DNA of 64,000 nucleotides from Gonocerus acuteangulatus (taxonomy: Eukaryota; Arthropoda; Insecta; Hemiptera; Coreidae). The notes below the pieces were generated by a model, which saw only the letters and a program-made list of their open reading frames with translations, was not told the origin of the DNA and did not search any database. Where the stretch lies: positions 124,131,406 to 124,195,405 of the forward strand of contig OX328132.1 of the NCBI GenBank assembly GCA_946811695.1, read 5' to 3'. The translations under genes were made by a program, and so were the position numbers. Shown one piece after another: positions 10,640 to 21,552 of the stretch. Position 1 is the stretch's first letter. The number at the start of each line of letters is the position of its first letter.

Positions 10640-11515
10640 CATATATGTGAGTGTGTGTGTTTTCGTGTCTCTGTTAACACGATAGACGCCAGAGCTTTTG
10701 TTTTTCGTCACAAATCATGGTGTATAGCGTCCCCTTACCAAACGATTGATCGAGTTCGTTAATCACCAAAATCGGCCCACCGAGAGGGGAGATTACCCCG
10801 GACCCTAAACACTAATTTGACCATACCAGCCGAGATTTTGTTATATTTCAACGCAACTCGGTATTCGTTGTGGTCATCTAAAAATAAATATACTTTGTAA
10901 AAATAAACTGAATTGATTCATTAGAAGGGGGATTTACCCCGGACCCACATTACCAATTTGCTACTACCAGCCGTAATTTTTGTTATATTTCAACGAAACT
11001 CAATATTCGTAGTGGTAATCTACAGAGAAAAATGGATTGTAAAAATAAACTAAATCGGCTCATTATGAGGGGGTTACTCCGGATCCAAATTGCTAATATT
11101 GAAACGAAATGCGGTATACATCGTGGGTATCTCATAAGAAAGAAGTGTTATAAAAATGAGCTAAATCGGTCTATCGGAAAGGGGGTTTACTTCGTATTAG
11201 GTTTCAATAGAATTAGCCCGCCAGACGTAGGTTGGCAAAGCAGCCGCTAGGAGCGCTTTCTACCTCGTGGTGGGCTGTATTCCGTTCCTGAGTCAGATCA
11301 AAAGACGAAAACGTGAAATTTTTGTGTATTTATTAAGTAGTGTAGTACCACGTATAAAAAAAACCTCTGGAAGCAAATTAAAATGAACAGTTGCTCATTA
11401 CAAAAGTAAAAGGAAAGAACTATTCATGTTTTTATTTTATTTATATAGGTTATTTCAAGCAAATTCTGAGGAAAGTGCTTAGTTGTGCAGCTCCCGCGTG
11501 ACGGATTTTTTGACT
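10640..11515 (-). mobile_element. family R3 element, minus copy
   Basis: Matches 46866-48105 in inverted orientation. It contains three or four diverged units of about 125 bp, each with a run of C or G (in TTTACCCCGGACCC), a CGAAACTC block and a TAAATCGG block. The right end GCAAATTCTGAGGAAAGTGC then GCGTGACGGA (11457-11507) parallels the end of family S, so the two families look related. Confidence 0.6.
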
Positions 11516-12239
11516 AAACTCTGTACTTGTTTGGGTTTTTGTTTAGGGGAAGAACGCTGCCAAACAGCATTCCAGAACGTTCCATATTTAGATTTTTATA
11601 AAAAAAAAAAACTGATTGTTGTTCTTAATCGAATCCCAAATATTCCCGGCCTTCTCATTCATTAAAATGTTAAATTCTACTCAATTTACGCCATTCAAAA
11701 ATTTCCAAAAAAAGTACCGAACTGACTATCTCACCGACTCTATGTGGTGAGTGACATAATTTTCTTTTTCGTACAACTAGCTATCTTGCACATTTTTTTC
11801 ACCATGTTGATTAGGCGTTAATGTAATTTGCCTTCTAGCCCGAGAGATGATGTGCCTAATCAGGAGCGAGGAAATAAATAAGATCTGTTGACAGAGTCAG
11901 CATTAGGAAAATCATGTCCGCAAGACTGATGACCTCAACCATGCTCGGATCCTTCAATCGGTCATTAATGCACAATCATAAACACACACCAATTAGAAAA
12001 TCTAATCCGAAAAAAAGATCGAAACATGTTTGAAATATATAATGAGTCCTGAGGAGCAGTGTAACCATAGCACATTCCTCAGAAAGAGAACCGGTACAAG
12101 GAATATACAGAATGAGATGCGGAGAATTAGCTGTTGAGGAGATAAGAAGTGATAAAAAGGTTGGGATTCGGATAAGAGAAAACGTCGGATTTTCAGAAAA
12201 ATCGTTATTTCGAGCATTGTCAAAGATAGTTGAGATTGT
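11516..12239. other. unassigned sequence
   Basis: No recognised gene or repeat. Short open frames at 11483-11665 and 12002-12223 lack family features. Confidence 0.35.
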
Positions 12240-12715
12240 AAAAGATGAAAAGTTGTAGATCAGATAATGAACAAATTTGATATTTCATTCTGAATGACGA
12301 ATAATTTTTCATTCATTATTCAGTCATTCAAATAATACCGTAACTTTTTATTTCTATTCAGTATTGAATAACAATGATTTATTGAATGACAATTTTTATT
12401 GAATAAAAATAATTCATTTGAATGAATTTTTTATTTAATAAAGTGAATTATTCGAATGAAAAATTTTATTAAATAAAATTGATTTATTTGACTGCAATGC
12501 TTCGTTAAATACAAGTGATTTATTCTAAAAGTCCAATAAAATGTTATTCAATAAAATTGTTTTTTAATAACAAACAAACTCTGTTATTCATAGAGTAAAC
12601 AAAAAATCAGTGGATGAATAACTTAATCAATGAATAAATTCTTATTCAATAAAAATGATTTGAATGATAATTAAAAAAAAACATTTATTGAATAATGCCA
12701 TCCTCTGCAGGACAA
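12240..12715. mobile_element. AT-rich MITE-like repeat
   Basis: Long stretch of ATTCAATAAAA/TTGAATGA words ending TATTGAATAATGCCATCC, of the same type as 8240-8435 and 58380-58545. No coding capacity. Confidence 0.45.
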
Positions 12716-12789
12716 GATGTATTTTCGGAAAATAATGGAGTCAAAAATTCATTTGTTTCAAAATAGACATATATGGCCTTGAAATGACC

Positions 12790-13310
12790 TTGATTTTGTG
12801 CCGATAGGGTGAAACAGATCTCGGATTCGAATTCAGCGACCCTCAAAACCATGGAAGCTCTAGTTATTTCTTCTTAAACGTCATCATACGAAATTTGACC
12901 TTCAAATGCTCTTAATCCTGACGTGCTGGGGTGAAACGGATTCGGATTCGAATTCAGCGACCCTCAAAACCATGGAAGCTCTAGTTATTTCTTCTTTAAC
13001 GACTTCATACGAACTTTGACCTTCAAATGCTCTTAATCCTGACGTGCTGGGGTGAAACGGATTCGAATTCAGCGACCCTCAAAACCATGGAAGCTCTAGT
13101 TATTTCTTCTTTAACGACTTCATACGAACTTTGACCTTCAAATGCTCTTAATCCTGACGTGCTGGGGTGAAACAGATCTCGGATTCGAATTCAGCGACCC
13201 TCAAAACCATGGAAGCTCTAGTTATTTCTTCTTTAACGACTTCATACGAACTTTGACCTTCAAATGCTCTTAATCCTGACGTGCTGGGGTGAAACGGATT
13301 CGGATTCACC
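12790..13310. repeat. 121-bp tandem array, about 4 copies
   Basis: Units carry AATTCAGCGACCCTCAAAAC, TCTAGTTATTTCTTC and CTGACGTGCTGGGGTGAAAC. Lengths vary between about 115 and 124 bp through small indels next to the GGATTCGGATTCG stretch. Confidence 0.9.
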
Positions 13311-13930
13311 GTGTCGAAATACATAAGAAATTTATTATTAAAAAATTGCTGCATTATTCGCGAATGTTAAAATTAAAAACTCCAGTGCATTAATTACTTT
13401 TACAGCAGCTTAAATAGCTTTTCAACCATGAGTTTAATGACCGCTTGGTGGTTGAAAAAAAAACTGTCTCATTTATTATTTCTTTTAAATAAAGGAAATG
13501 TTTACAAAACATGTTTTGAGTACAATGTACTTAGTACATCAATACTGGTCAAAAAAGAATAATTTTCCATGACTTTTTCCTATAAGCCACATTGTTTTGA
13601 ACGAATAGATATAATGAATGAACTATAACTAAAATATATTATTCATTAATTTAAAAATAATATCAGTTAATCCATAACTGAATAAATGAATAAAATCTTA
13701 TTCATTAAAATTTTATAGTGTAACGAGCCGATCCTGTTATTCGTAGAATAAACAAAAAATCAGTGGATGAATAACTTAATCAATGAATATATTCTTATTG
13801 AATAAAGAATGTATTGAATAATGCCCTACTCTGTAAGAGAAGATGTATGCTTACCATAAGATGGAGCCATGCCATACTCTGTGTTACCAGGTCCGGTAGC
13901 CCCCACACTTGGAGAGGATACGACAAGCAA

Positions 13931-15329
13931 AAAACAGTAGTGAAGCCCAATGAAGCCGTCGACCCATTAACAACTCTCGACTCGTTAAAACGTTTATGTT
14001 CGCTTCCAACACCTGCCTAGACTCGAGCGAAAAACAGTAGCGAAGCCCAGTGAAGCCGTCGACCCATTAACAACTCTCGACTCGTTAAAACGTTTATGTT
14101 CGCTTCCAACACCTGCCTAGACTCGAGCGAAAAACAGTAGTGAAGCCCAGTGAAGCCGTCGACCCATTAACAGCTCTCGACTCGTTAAAACGTTTATGTT
14201 CGCTTCCAACACCTGCCTAGACTCGAGGGAAAACAGTAGCGAAGCCCAGTGAAGCCGTCGACCCATTAACAGCTCTCGACTCGTTAAAACGTTTATGATC
14301 GCTTCCAACACCTGCCTAGACTCGAGCGAAAAACAGTAGTGAAGCCCAGTGAAGCCGTCGACCCATTAACAGCTCTCGACTCGTTAAAACGTTTATGTTC
14401 GCTTCCAACACCTGCCTAGACTCGAGCGAAAAACAGTAGTGAAGCCCAGTGAAGCCGTCGACCCATTAACAGCTCTCGACTCGTTAAAACGTTTATGTTC
14501 GCTTCCAACACCTGCCTAGACTCGAGGGAAAAACAGTAGTGAAGCCCAATGAAGCCGTCGACCCATTAACAACTCTCGACTCGTTAAAACGTTTATGTTC
14601 GCTTCCAACACCTGCCTAGACTCGAGCGAAAAACAGTAGCGAAGCCCAGTGAAGCCGTCGACCCATTAACAACTCTCGACTCGTTAAAACGTTTATGTTC
14701 GCTTCCAACACCTGCCTAGACTCGAGCGAAAAACAGTAGTGAAGCCCAGTGAAGCCGTCGACCCATTAACAGCTCTCGACTCGTTAAAACGTTTATGTTC
14801 GCTTCCAACACCTGCCTAGACTCGAGGGAAAACAGTAGCGAAGCCCAGTGAAGCCGTCGACCCATTAACAGCTCTCGACTCGTTAAAACGTTTATGTTCG
14901 CTTCCAACACCTGCCTAGACTCGAGCGAAAAACAGTAGTGAAGCCCAGTGAAGCCGTCGACCCATTAACAGCTCTCGACTCGTTAAAACGTTTATGTTCG
15001 CTTCCAACACCTGCCTAGACTCGAGCGAAAAACAGTAGTGAAGCCCAGTGAAGCCGTCGACCCATTAACAGCTCTCGACTCGTTAAAACGTTTATGTTCG
15101 CTTCCAACACCTGCCTAGACTCGAGGGAAAAACAGTAGTGAAGCCCAGTGAAGCCGTCGACCCATTAACAGCTCTCGACTCGTTAAAACGTTTATGTTCG
15201 CTTCCAACACCTGCCTAGATTCGAGCGAAAAACAGTAGTGAAGCCCAGTGAAGCCGTCGACCCATTAACAGCTCTCGACTCGTTAAAACGTTTATGTTCG
15301 CTTCCAACACCTGCCTAGACTCGAGCGAA
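13931..15329. repeat. 100-bp tandem array, 14 copies, with higher-order period
   Basis: Unit about 100 bp, from AAAACAGTAG to GCCTAGACTCGAGCG. Fourteen copies. Diagnostic variants recur at about 599 bp (six units): the one-base-shorter GAGGGAAAACAGTAGC unit occurs near 14226 and 14825, and AACTCTCG against AGCTCTCG variants follow the same order. A six-unit block was therefore duplicated after the array had diversified. Confidence 0.95.
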
Positions 15330-15359
15330 AAAAATGTATATATATATATATATATATAA

Positions 15360-15435
<76 letters not shown>
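15330..15435. repeat. (TA)n microsatellite
   Basis: About 106 bp of nearly pure TA with a few interruptions. It is the tail side of the adjacent minus-strand SINE-C. Confidence 0.95.
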
Positions 15436-15439
<4 letters not shown>

Positions 15440-15733
15440 CAGTCCCGTAACAGGTCACTAGGGCCCAGAGGGGCAGATACTGTAGAGGTATCTGATTCTT
15501 GACCATACGGCACACTAGGGAGATTGTGTGGTACTATGCTCCGGCCGCTTGATTTTTCCCTTTGCAGGCACCCATTAATTAATTGAAAACTGGGTGAGCC
15601 TAGGGACGATCTGGGACCCCAAATCCAACCCTCGAACGACGACACTGGAAGACCTTTAGTGCGCGCTCGGGTTTTGAACCTAGGTCCTCCAGTTCATTTT
15701 TTGTGTGCTCTACCACAGAGCTAACGTCGCCCC

Positions 15734-15735
<2 letters not shown>
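15436..15735 (-). mobile_element. SINE-C, full copy, minus strand
   Basis: On the minus strand it starts with a tRNA-like head: A-box TAGCTCTGTGGTAGAGC (15709-15725 region), then a B-box equivalent AGGTTCAAAACC, degenerate from GGTTCGAAACC. A body of about 220 bp ends in CCTGTTACGGGACTGATTT and a (TA)n tail. A second copy at 19428-19720 has an intact B-box. Confidence 0.75.

Positions 15736-15791
<56 letters not shown>
15736..15791. repeat. (TA)n microsatellite
   Basis: TA repeat directly upstream of the SINE-C head, so the SINE sits between two TA tracts. Confidence 0.95.
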
Positions 15792-15795
<4 letters not shown>

Positions 15796-16600
15796 TTAGT
15801 AGTTATAACTTGAGAGCATGGTTCACATTGAGATGGAGGTTCCTTTTTAATGAGATAGCTATCTGTCTTATGACTTTGGCCTATTCAAAGGTGTGTTATT
15901 ACCACTTCCTCCCTTCGATTTTCCCAGCCCCCTCCGAAATTATTTTCTATATACGCCTATGTTTATGATAGGTGTGGCCAACCACCACGGCCGCCAATGG
16001 GTTTGTTTACGTGGCAGGGTTTTTTCCCAAAACATCCCCTCCCCTCGTTTCAGAACTTCATAATGATAACGGTATATCACTGAAATATATAACCATAAAG
16101 CCTGAATAAAATTTGAAAAGATTCTAGATAAATCAATTAATTAAAAGATCGCATCTTGAAGATCGATAAAAAAAAAATAAAATATCGTTAAAAAAAAACA
16201 GATCGCCTATCGCCCGTATTTACTCTAGAAGTAGTAGTAGTAGTAAGGTAGAATCCATTAATAATTGAAGATATTTTGCTAACATTCATGAGTGTAACCG
16301 CAATAGCTAGATCCTAGCCAATGTAAGAAACGTGTCTTTGTAGTGCAATATTAAATTATATTTACGTCTCGGTAACAAAGCCAGTAAATTGTGTAATAAC
16401 ATTAAAAGTAAATTGTCATAAAGGAATGTCATAACGACTCGTATACTATATGGATTGCATGAATAGGCAGACCTATTACCGCCTTCATTTTATAGCCTCA
16501 GCTTCTATAGTTGTGTAATGGAATTTTATCACCGGGTAATTATCAATTTTAAAACCTTTGTTGCATTATTAGTTTTTCTTTCCTTTTTATAAATTAAAAA
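15792..16600. other. unassigned sequence with a transposon-end fragment
   Basis: No gene. At 15912-15960 the CCCAGCCCCCTCCGAAATTA and TATACGCCTATG stretch matches the end of the GGGCGTATATA element seen at 55291. A partial match to the TIR element 8521-9855 lies at 16170-16215 (GATCGCCTATCGCCC). Confidence 0.4.
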
Positions 16601-16604
16601 CACC

Positions 16605-16795
16605 GACTCGCAGAAACTCCGTCATCTCAGCGAGTTCCAATTTGTATCCCTAGTGTAAATAGGAAACCTTGGTACAGAAGCAAATATGCTTTGTATCGAT
16701 ATTTCGTGAAAACGTTCAACCATAAGAGTCTGCCACGCAGAAGCTGCATAACTAAGCACTTTCCTCAGAATTTAGGTAGTTGGGTTCTACTTGGC
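16605..16795 (-). mobile_element. family S right end joined to family R3 right end
   Basis: 16605-16680 is a family S right end (ACCGACTCGCAGAAACTCCG). At about 16727-16795 an R3 right end follows (TGCCACGCAGAAGCTGCATA, then ACTAAGCACTTTCCTCAG). Both are truncated. Confidence 0.5.
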
Positions 16796-16944
16796 TAAGA
16801 ATGTTAATATTCCATACCCTCCAATTGTTAAGAGTCTTAATATGAGTGGTGAGTGAGCCAGCAACATGTCGGACGACCCAAGAATAATGTAGTACAAAAG
16901 AAAAAGGGATACTATTTTTTTAACTACATTGTGCATATACGTAC

Positions 16945-19173
16945 GGAAGGGTATTAATATACCTTCGGTACTCTTACATACACAGATGGGAAGGGTATTA
17001 ATATACCTTCGGTACTCTTACATACACAGATGGGAAGGGTATTAATATACCTTCGACACTCTTACATACACAGCTGGGAAGGGTATTAATATACCTTCGG
17101 TACTCTTACATACACAGCTGGGAAGGGTATTAATATACCTTCGGTACTCTTACATACACAGCTGGCAAGGGTATTAACATACCTTCGGTACTCTTACATA
17201 CACAGATGGGAAGGGTATTAATATACCTTCGGTACTCTTACATACACAGCTGGGAAGGGTATTAATATACCTTCGGTACTCTTACATACACAGCTGGGAA
17301 GGGTATTAATATACCTTCGACACTCTTACATACACAGATGGGAAGGGTATTAATATACCTTCGGTACTCTTACATACACAGCTGAGAAGGGTATTAATAT
17401 ACCTTCGGTACTCATACATACACAGACGGGAAGGGTATTAATATACCTTCGGTACTCTTACATACACAGACGGGAAGGGTATTAATATACCTTCGACACT
17501 CTTACATACACAGCTGGGAAGGGTATTAATATACCTTCGACACTCTTACATACACAGATGGGAAGGGTATTAATATACCTTCGGTACTCTTACATACACA
17601 GACGGGAAGGGTATTAATATACCTTCGGTACTCTTACATACACAGACGGGAAGGGTATTAATATACCTTCGGTACTCTTACATACACAGCTGGGAAGGGT
17701 ATTAATATACCTTCGACACTCTTACATACACAGATGGGAAGGGTATTAATATACCTTCGGTACTCTTACATACACAGCTGGGAAGGGTATTAATATACCT
17801 TCGACACTCTTACATACACAGATGGGAAGGGTATTAATATACCTTCGACACTCTTACATACACAGCTGGGAAGGGTATTAATATACCTTCGATACTCTCA
17901 CATACACAGATGGGAAGGGTATTAATATACCTTCGGTAATCTTACATACAAATCTGGGAAGGGTATTAATATACCTTCGACACTCTTACATACACAGATG
18001 GGAAGGGTATTAATATACTTTCGACACTCTCACATACACAGATGGGAAGGGTATTAATATACCTTCGACACTCTTACATACACAGATGGGAAGGGTATTA
18101 ATATACCTTCGACACTCTCACATACATAGATGGGAAGGGTATTAATATACTTTCGACACTCTCACATACACAGATGGGAAGGGTATTAATATACCTTCGA
18201 CACTCTTACATACACCGATGGGAAGGGTATTAATATACCTTCGACACTCTCACATACACAGATGGGAAGGGTATTAATATACCTTCGACACTCTTACATA
18301 TACAGATGGGAAGGGTATTAATATACCTTCGACACTCTCACATACATAGATGGGAAGGGTATTAATATACCTTCGACACTCTTACATACACCGATGGGAA
18401 GGGTATTAATATACCTTCGACACTCTTACATACACAGATGGGAAGGGTATTAATATACCTTCGGTACTCTTACATACACAGATGGGAAGGGTATTAATAT
18501 ACCTTCGACACTCTCACATACACAGATGGGAAGGGTATTAATATACCTTCGACACTCTTACATACACCGATGGGAAGGGTATTAATATACCTTCGACACT
18601 CTTACATACACAGATGGGAAGGGTATTAATATACCTTCGGTACTCTTACATACACAGATGGGAAGGGTATTAATATACCTTCGGTAATCTTACATACACT
18701 GATGGGAAGGGTATTAATATACCTTCGACACTCTTACATACACAGATGGGAAGGGTATTAATATACCTTCGACACTCTTACATACACAGATGGGAAGGGT
18801 ATTAATATACCTTCGACACTCTTACATACACAGATGGGAAGGGTATTAATATACCTTCGACACTCTTACATACACAGATGGGAAGGGTATTAATATACCT
18901 TCGGTACTCTTACATACACAGCTGGGACGGGTATTAATATACCTTCGGTACTCTTACATACACAGCTGGGAAGGGTATTAATATACCTTCGACACTCTTA
19001 CATACACAGACGGGAAGGTTATTATTATACCTTCGGTACTCTTACATACACAGCTGGGAAGGGTATTAATATACCTTCGACATTCTTACATACACAGATG
19101 GGAAGGGTATTCATATACCTTCGGTAATCTTACATACACAGCTGGGAAGGGTATTAATATACCTTCGGTACAC
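16945..19173. repeat. 44-bp satellite-like array, about 51 copies
   Basis: Unit of 44 bp: GGAAGGGTATTAATATACC, TTCG, then GTACT or ACACT, then CTTACATACACAG and A/C plus T/C variants. Each unit holds an imperfect dyad around TATTAATATA, flanked by GAAGG and CCTTC. Variants at three positions (GTACT/ACACT; GATG/GCTG/GACG; CTTAC/CTCAC) are unevenly distributed: CTCAC types cluster at about 17890-18540. No frame is open across it. Confidence 0.97.
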
Positions 19174-19427
19174 AAATCATTGAGGAGACTTTCTTTGAAT
19201 GTTCCTGCTGTTTGGTGGGAGCCTCCTTGGCATTAATGTCAAGGGAGATGGAGAAAGAGCAAAGGTGCCTCGTACCAGACCATGAGGTAATGTGAATGTA
19301 GTACATCTACTTCATGGTCGTTTCGCAGGTAGTTTTCATCTTTCTCCTTTCCTACCTTTGGCATCATTCGTCCTAATGAAGGAGGCAGGTTTTTGTGAAC
19401 TAGATTTCCCACAACAAAATATATACG
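19174..19427. other. unassigned sequence
   Basis: Flank of the satellite array. No gene seen. Confidence 0.4.
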
Positions 19428-19720
19428 AAAAAAAAATCAGTCCCATAATAGGCCACAAGGGCCCATTATACTGTAGTGGTATCTGATTCTTGACCTTACG
19501 GCACACTAGAGAGTTAGTTTGGTCAGTACTATGTTCCTGTCACCTAATTTTCCCTTTACCCCATTATTTATTAATTTAACGCTGGGTGAGAATAGGGACG
19601 TTCTGGGACCCTAAATACAACCCTCGAACGACGAAACTAGAAGATAAAAGTGTGCGATGTGGTTTCGAACCTGGGTCCTCCAGTTCATTAGTCGAGTGCT
19701 CTACCACTGAGCTAACCCCA
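19428..19720 (-). mobile_element. SINE-C copy, minus strand
   Basis: Minus-strand head with A-box TTAGCTCAGTGGTAGAGC and B-box CCCAGGTTCGAAACC (19658-19715), then the same body as 15436-15735. It ends in an A-rich tract at 19428-19436 rather than (TA)n. Confidence 0.8.
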
Positions 19721-19765
19721 TATTATTTAAAATGTAAATAAATAAAATGACCCAGTCTCACGTTG

Positions 19766-20120
19766 TCAATAAATAGTTAACAAAAAGACTCGTCGATTAA
19801 GCAATTTTCTATTTGTGAATCGGCGCGCATACTCTCGCACCGCTTCTAAACCATTACCGGTGCAGAAACCGTACACGAAAACTAGATCAGCATCAAGAGA
19901 TTGAATTTTGAAGTAATTGAAACAATTTGCAATGACAATTTTTTTCCATTGAAAATTTAAATAATTAAGTACGAAAATGGAAACTTGTTTCGTTTCTTCT
20001 TTTGCGTTTTTCTCCAAAACGAAGGAAAAACGAGCAAATCTCTCAAGGACTTTTTCTCTTAGATTTTTGGTCACCTACAAGCTCCTGAAGTTTTGCCATA
20101 TAAAATCGGGACACCCTGTA
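19766..20120 (-). pseudogene. DUF4817-like transposon fragment with CAGGGTGTCCC terminus
   Basis: A minus-strand frame (19766-20074, 102 codons) ends in a segment with DADLVFVYGFCTGN, then AVREYARRF and NRK followed by NRRVF. This order (LVFVYG, GN, A..EY..RF, NR...RVF) is the pattern of the DUF4817 helix-turn-helix region found at the N-terminus of many arthropod Tc1/mariner-type transposases. The first half of the frame shows no known domain, and the DDE catalytic domain is absent, so this is a remnant. The terminus ATACAGGGTGTCCCGA (minus strand, 20108-20122) next to TATA fits that transposon class. The family assignment is from memory of the motif, not a search. Confidence 0.6.
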
Positions 20121-20208
20121 TATTACCGATCTAGTTAATATATAATATGGAATTATGGGGAAGTAAATCGCCAAGCCAACGAAAATTTAAAATGACAAAA
20201 GAAGTGTT

Positions 20209-20392
20209 GTTTTTTTTGTTTTTTTTTACGTCGCTTCTACAAATATGGGCCATTAGTGCCGACATCCAGGGTGCAGCCAGGAATTTTCCCAACGAGCCAT
20301 GGGATGAGAAAATTCCTGTTGCCGGTGGGGATCGAACCCACCATCTTCCGCTTATGAATCTAAGGCGCTAGCCACTAAACCACGGGAGACCC
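20209..20392 (-). mobile_element. SINE-A copy, minus strand
   Basis: T-rich tail at the left, body with GCCGACATCCAGGGTGC, joint GTTGCCGGTGGGG, B-box complement GGATCGAACCC and an A-box complement GGCGCTAGCCACTAAACCAC at the right. About full length. Confidence 0.85.
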
Positions 20393-20919
20393 CTACAAAA
20401 GAAGTATCTTTTGAAATATTATGACGCTACTAAAAAGAACACCAAGAAGACATTATTTCAAGGAACGAGGAATTTCAACATTGCCCTTGCTCTATATTTT
20501 AGGAACATTAAAACATAGCAAACAAAACTTAACCCAATTTAGAATTCAAGGAGATAACCATAAATATCCGACAAGGCAAAAGAAAATATTAAAAAAAAAA
20601 AAAACACATCACAACTTTTTGGAGCAGTTTTGTTCAATATCCTTTCTCCAAAATAAAGAAATATCCAGCCGAGCAAAAGGCTTATAATAAAATTAAAAAA
20701 ATTCTCAAAGTAAAACAATGTTAGAAAATTGAAGAACGTCTTCAGATGGATTGGGGGGGGTATCGTATCGAGGGCCGTATCGAGGGGGGGGGTATCGTAT
20801 CGAGGGCCGTATCGAGGGGGGGGGGGTACCGTATCGAGGGCCCTAAAGGTCTTTCACGACTCGTCTACCCAAAATAAGAACTGTTTCCAAGGTAAGGATT
20901 GTCAGGGTTCGGTCGTTAT
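20393..20919. other. unassigned sequence with a short G-rich repeat
   Basis: An open frame at 20421-20687 shows no recognised domain. At 20752-20840 a unit containing GTATCGTATCGAGGGCC followed by a G-run is repeated about 2.3 times. No gene supported. Confidence 0.4.
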
Positions 20920-21027
20920 TTCTTAATAAAACTACATTTCAAATGTGAAAATGGTTTTATTGTGTGCCAACGGCATTTAATTTAGGCCTTCATCAGGGCT
21001 CTAAAAACAAGCAGGACAGAATTAATA

Positions 21028-21073
<46 letters not shown>

Positions 21074-21291
21074 CGTATATATATATACACAAAAGATACA
21101 AAAAAGAGAAGAACAAAATACATAGCTGGAAAAACATTATGCTATAACTTAGATAGGATGGATTCCCATCCATGTAACCCGTTTTGGTCTTAAAACAGAA
21201 TTTTTAAACCTCTAATTTAAGTTCTAACTATAGCATAATGTTTTTCTAGCTATGTATTATGTTTTTCTGTTTTTTGTATCTTTTTTGTATA

Positions 21292-21341
<50 letters not shown>

Positions 21342-21454
21342 TATGTTAGTATTAACCCTGTCCTGCTTGTTTTTACAGCCCTGATGAAGGCTTGAATTTC
21401 AAGCCGAAACGTTGGCACACAATAAAACCATTTTCACATGTAAAATGTAGTTTG
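20920..21454. mobile_element. palindromic Penelope-like end pair (PLE-b)
   Basis: Left arm (about 20928-21150) and right arm (about 21195-21450) are inverted copies: AATGGTTTTATTGTGTGCCA at the left against its complement at the right, AACAAGCAGGACAG against CTGTCCTGCTTG, and (TA)n in both. The right arm carries an intact hammerhead-like motif (21381-21413); in the left arm the motif is damaged (GAAAC lost). The arrangement matches other palindromic PLE insertions in this window. No protein frame remains. Confidence 0.65.
21381..21413 (+). ncRNA. small hammerhead-ribozyme-like motif
   Basis: CTGATGA, an extra A, a stem II hairpin GGCTTGA-ATT-TCAAGCC, then GAAACGTT. Flanking GCC and GGC can pair as a short stem I. 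Stem III is reduced to the AC/GT self-complementary step, as in small PLE-associated hammerhead variants reported to cleave as dimers. The extra A before stem II departs from the canonical core. Confidence 0.6.
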
Positions 21455-21552
21455 TAATAAGGAAGAAAATATGAAATTAAACTGTAATAAAAAAGAAGAT
21501 CGACTCTTAGCGTGGTTCCGTTCTTATCCCTAGTCTCATTTGGGAAGATTAA

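Larger units (their letters stand above)
12716..15329 (-). mobile_element. mosaic element V, minus copy (V2)
   Basis: The inverted counterpart of 4997-7005. From left to right: 121-bp unit amplified about four times (12790-13310), unique core (13320-13700), AT-rich segment (13730-13830), one 48-bp unit (13831-13882), linker, then fourteen 100-bp units (13931-15329). The plus copy has the opposite expansion pattern (one 100-bp unit, fourteen 48-bp units). Confidence 0.65.

Noticed and set aside
15315..15515. Ile/Tyr-rich frames
   Set aside because: They translate (TA)n microsatellites. The same applies to 15705-15968, 20982-21173 and 25372-25572.
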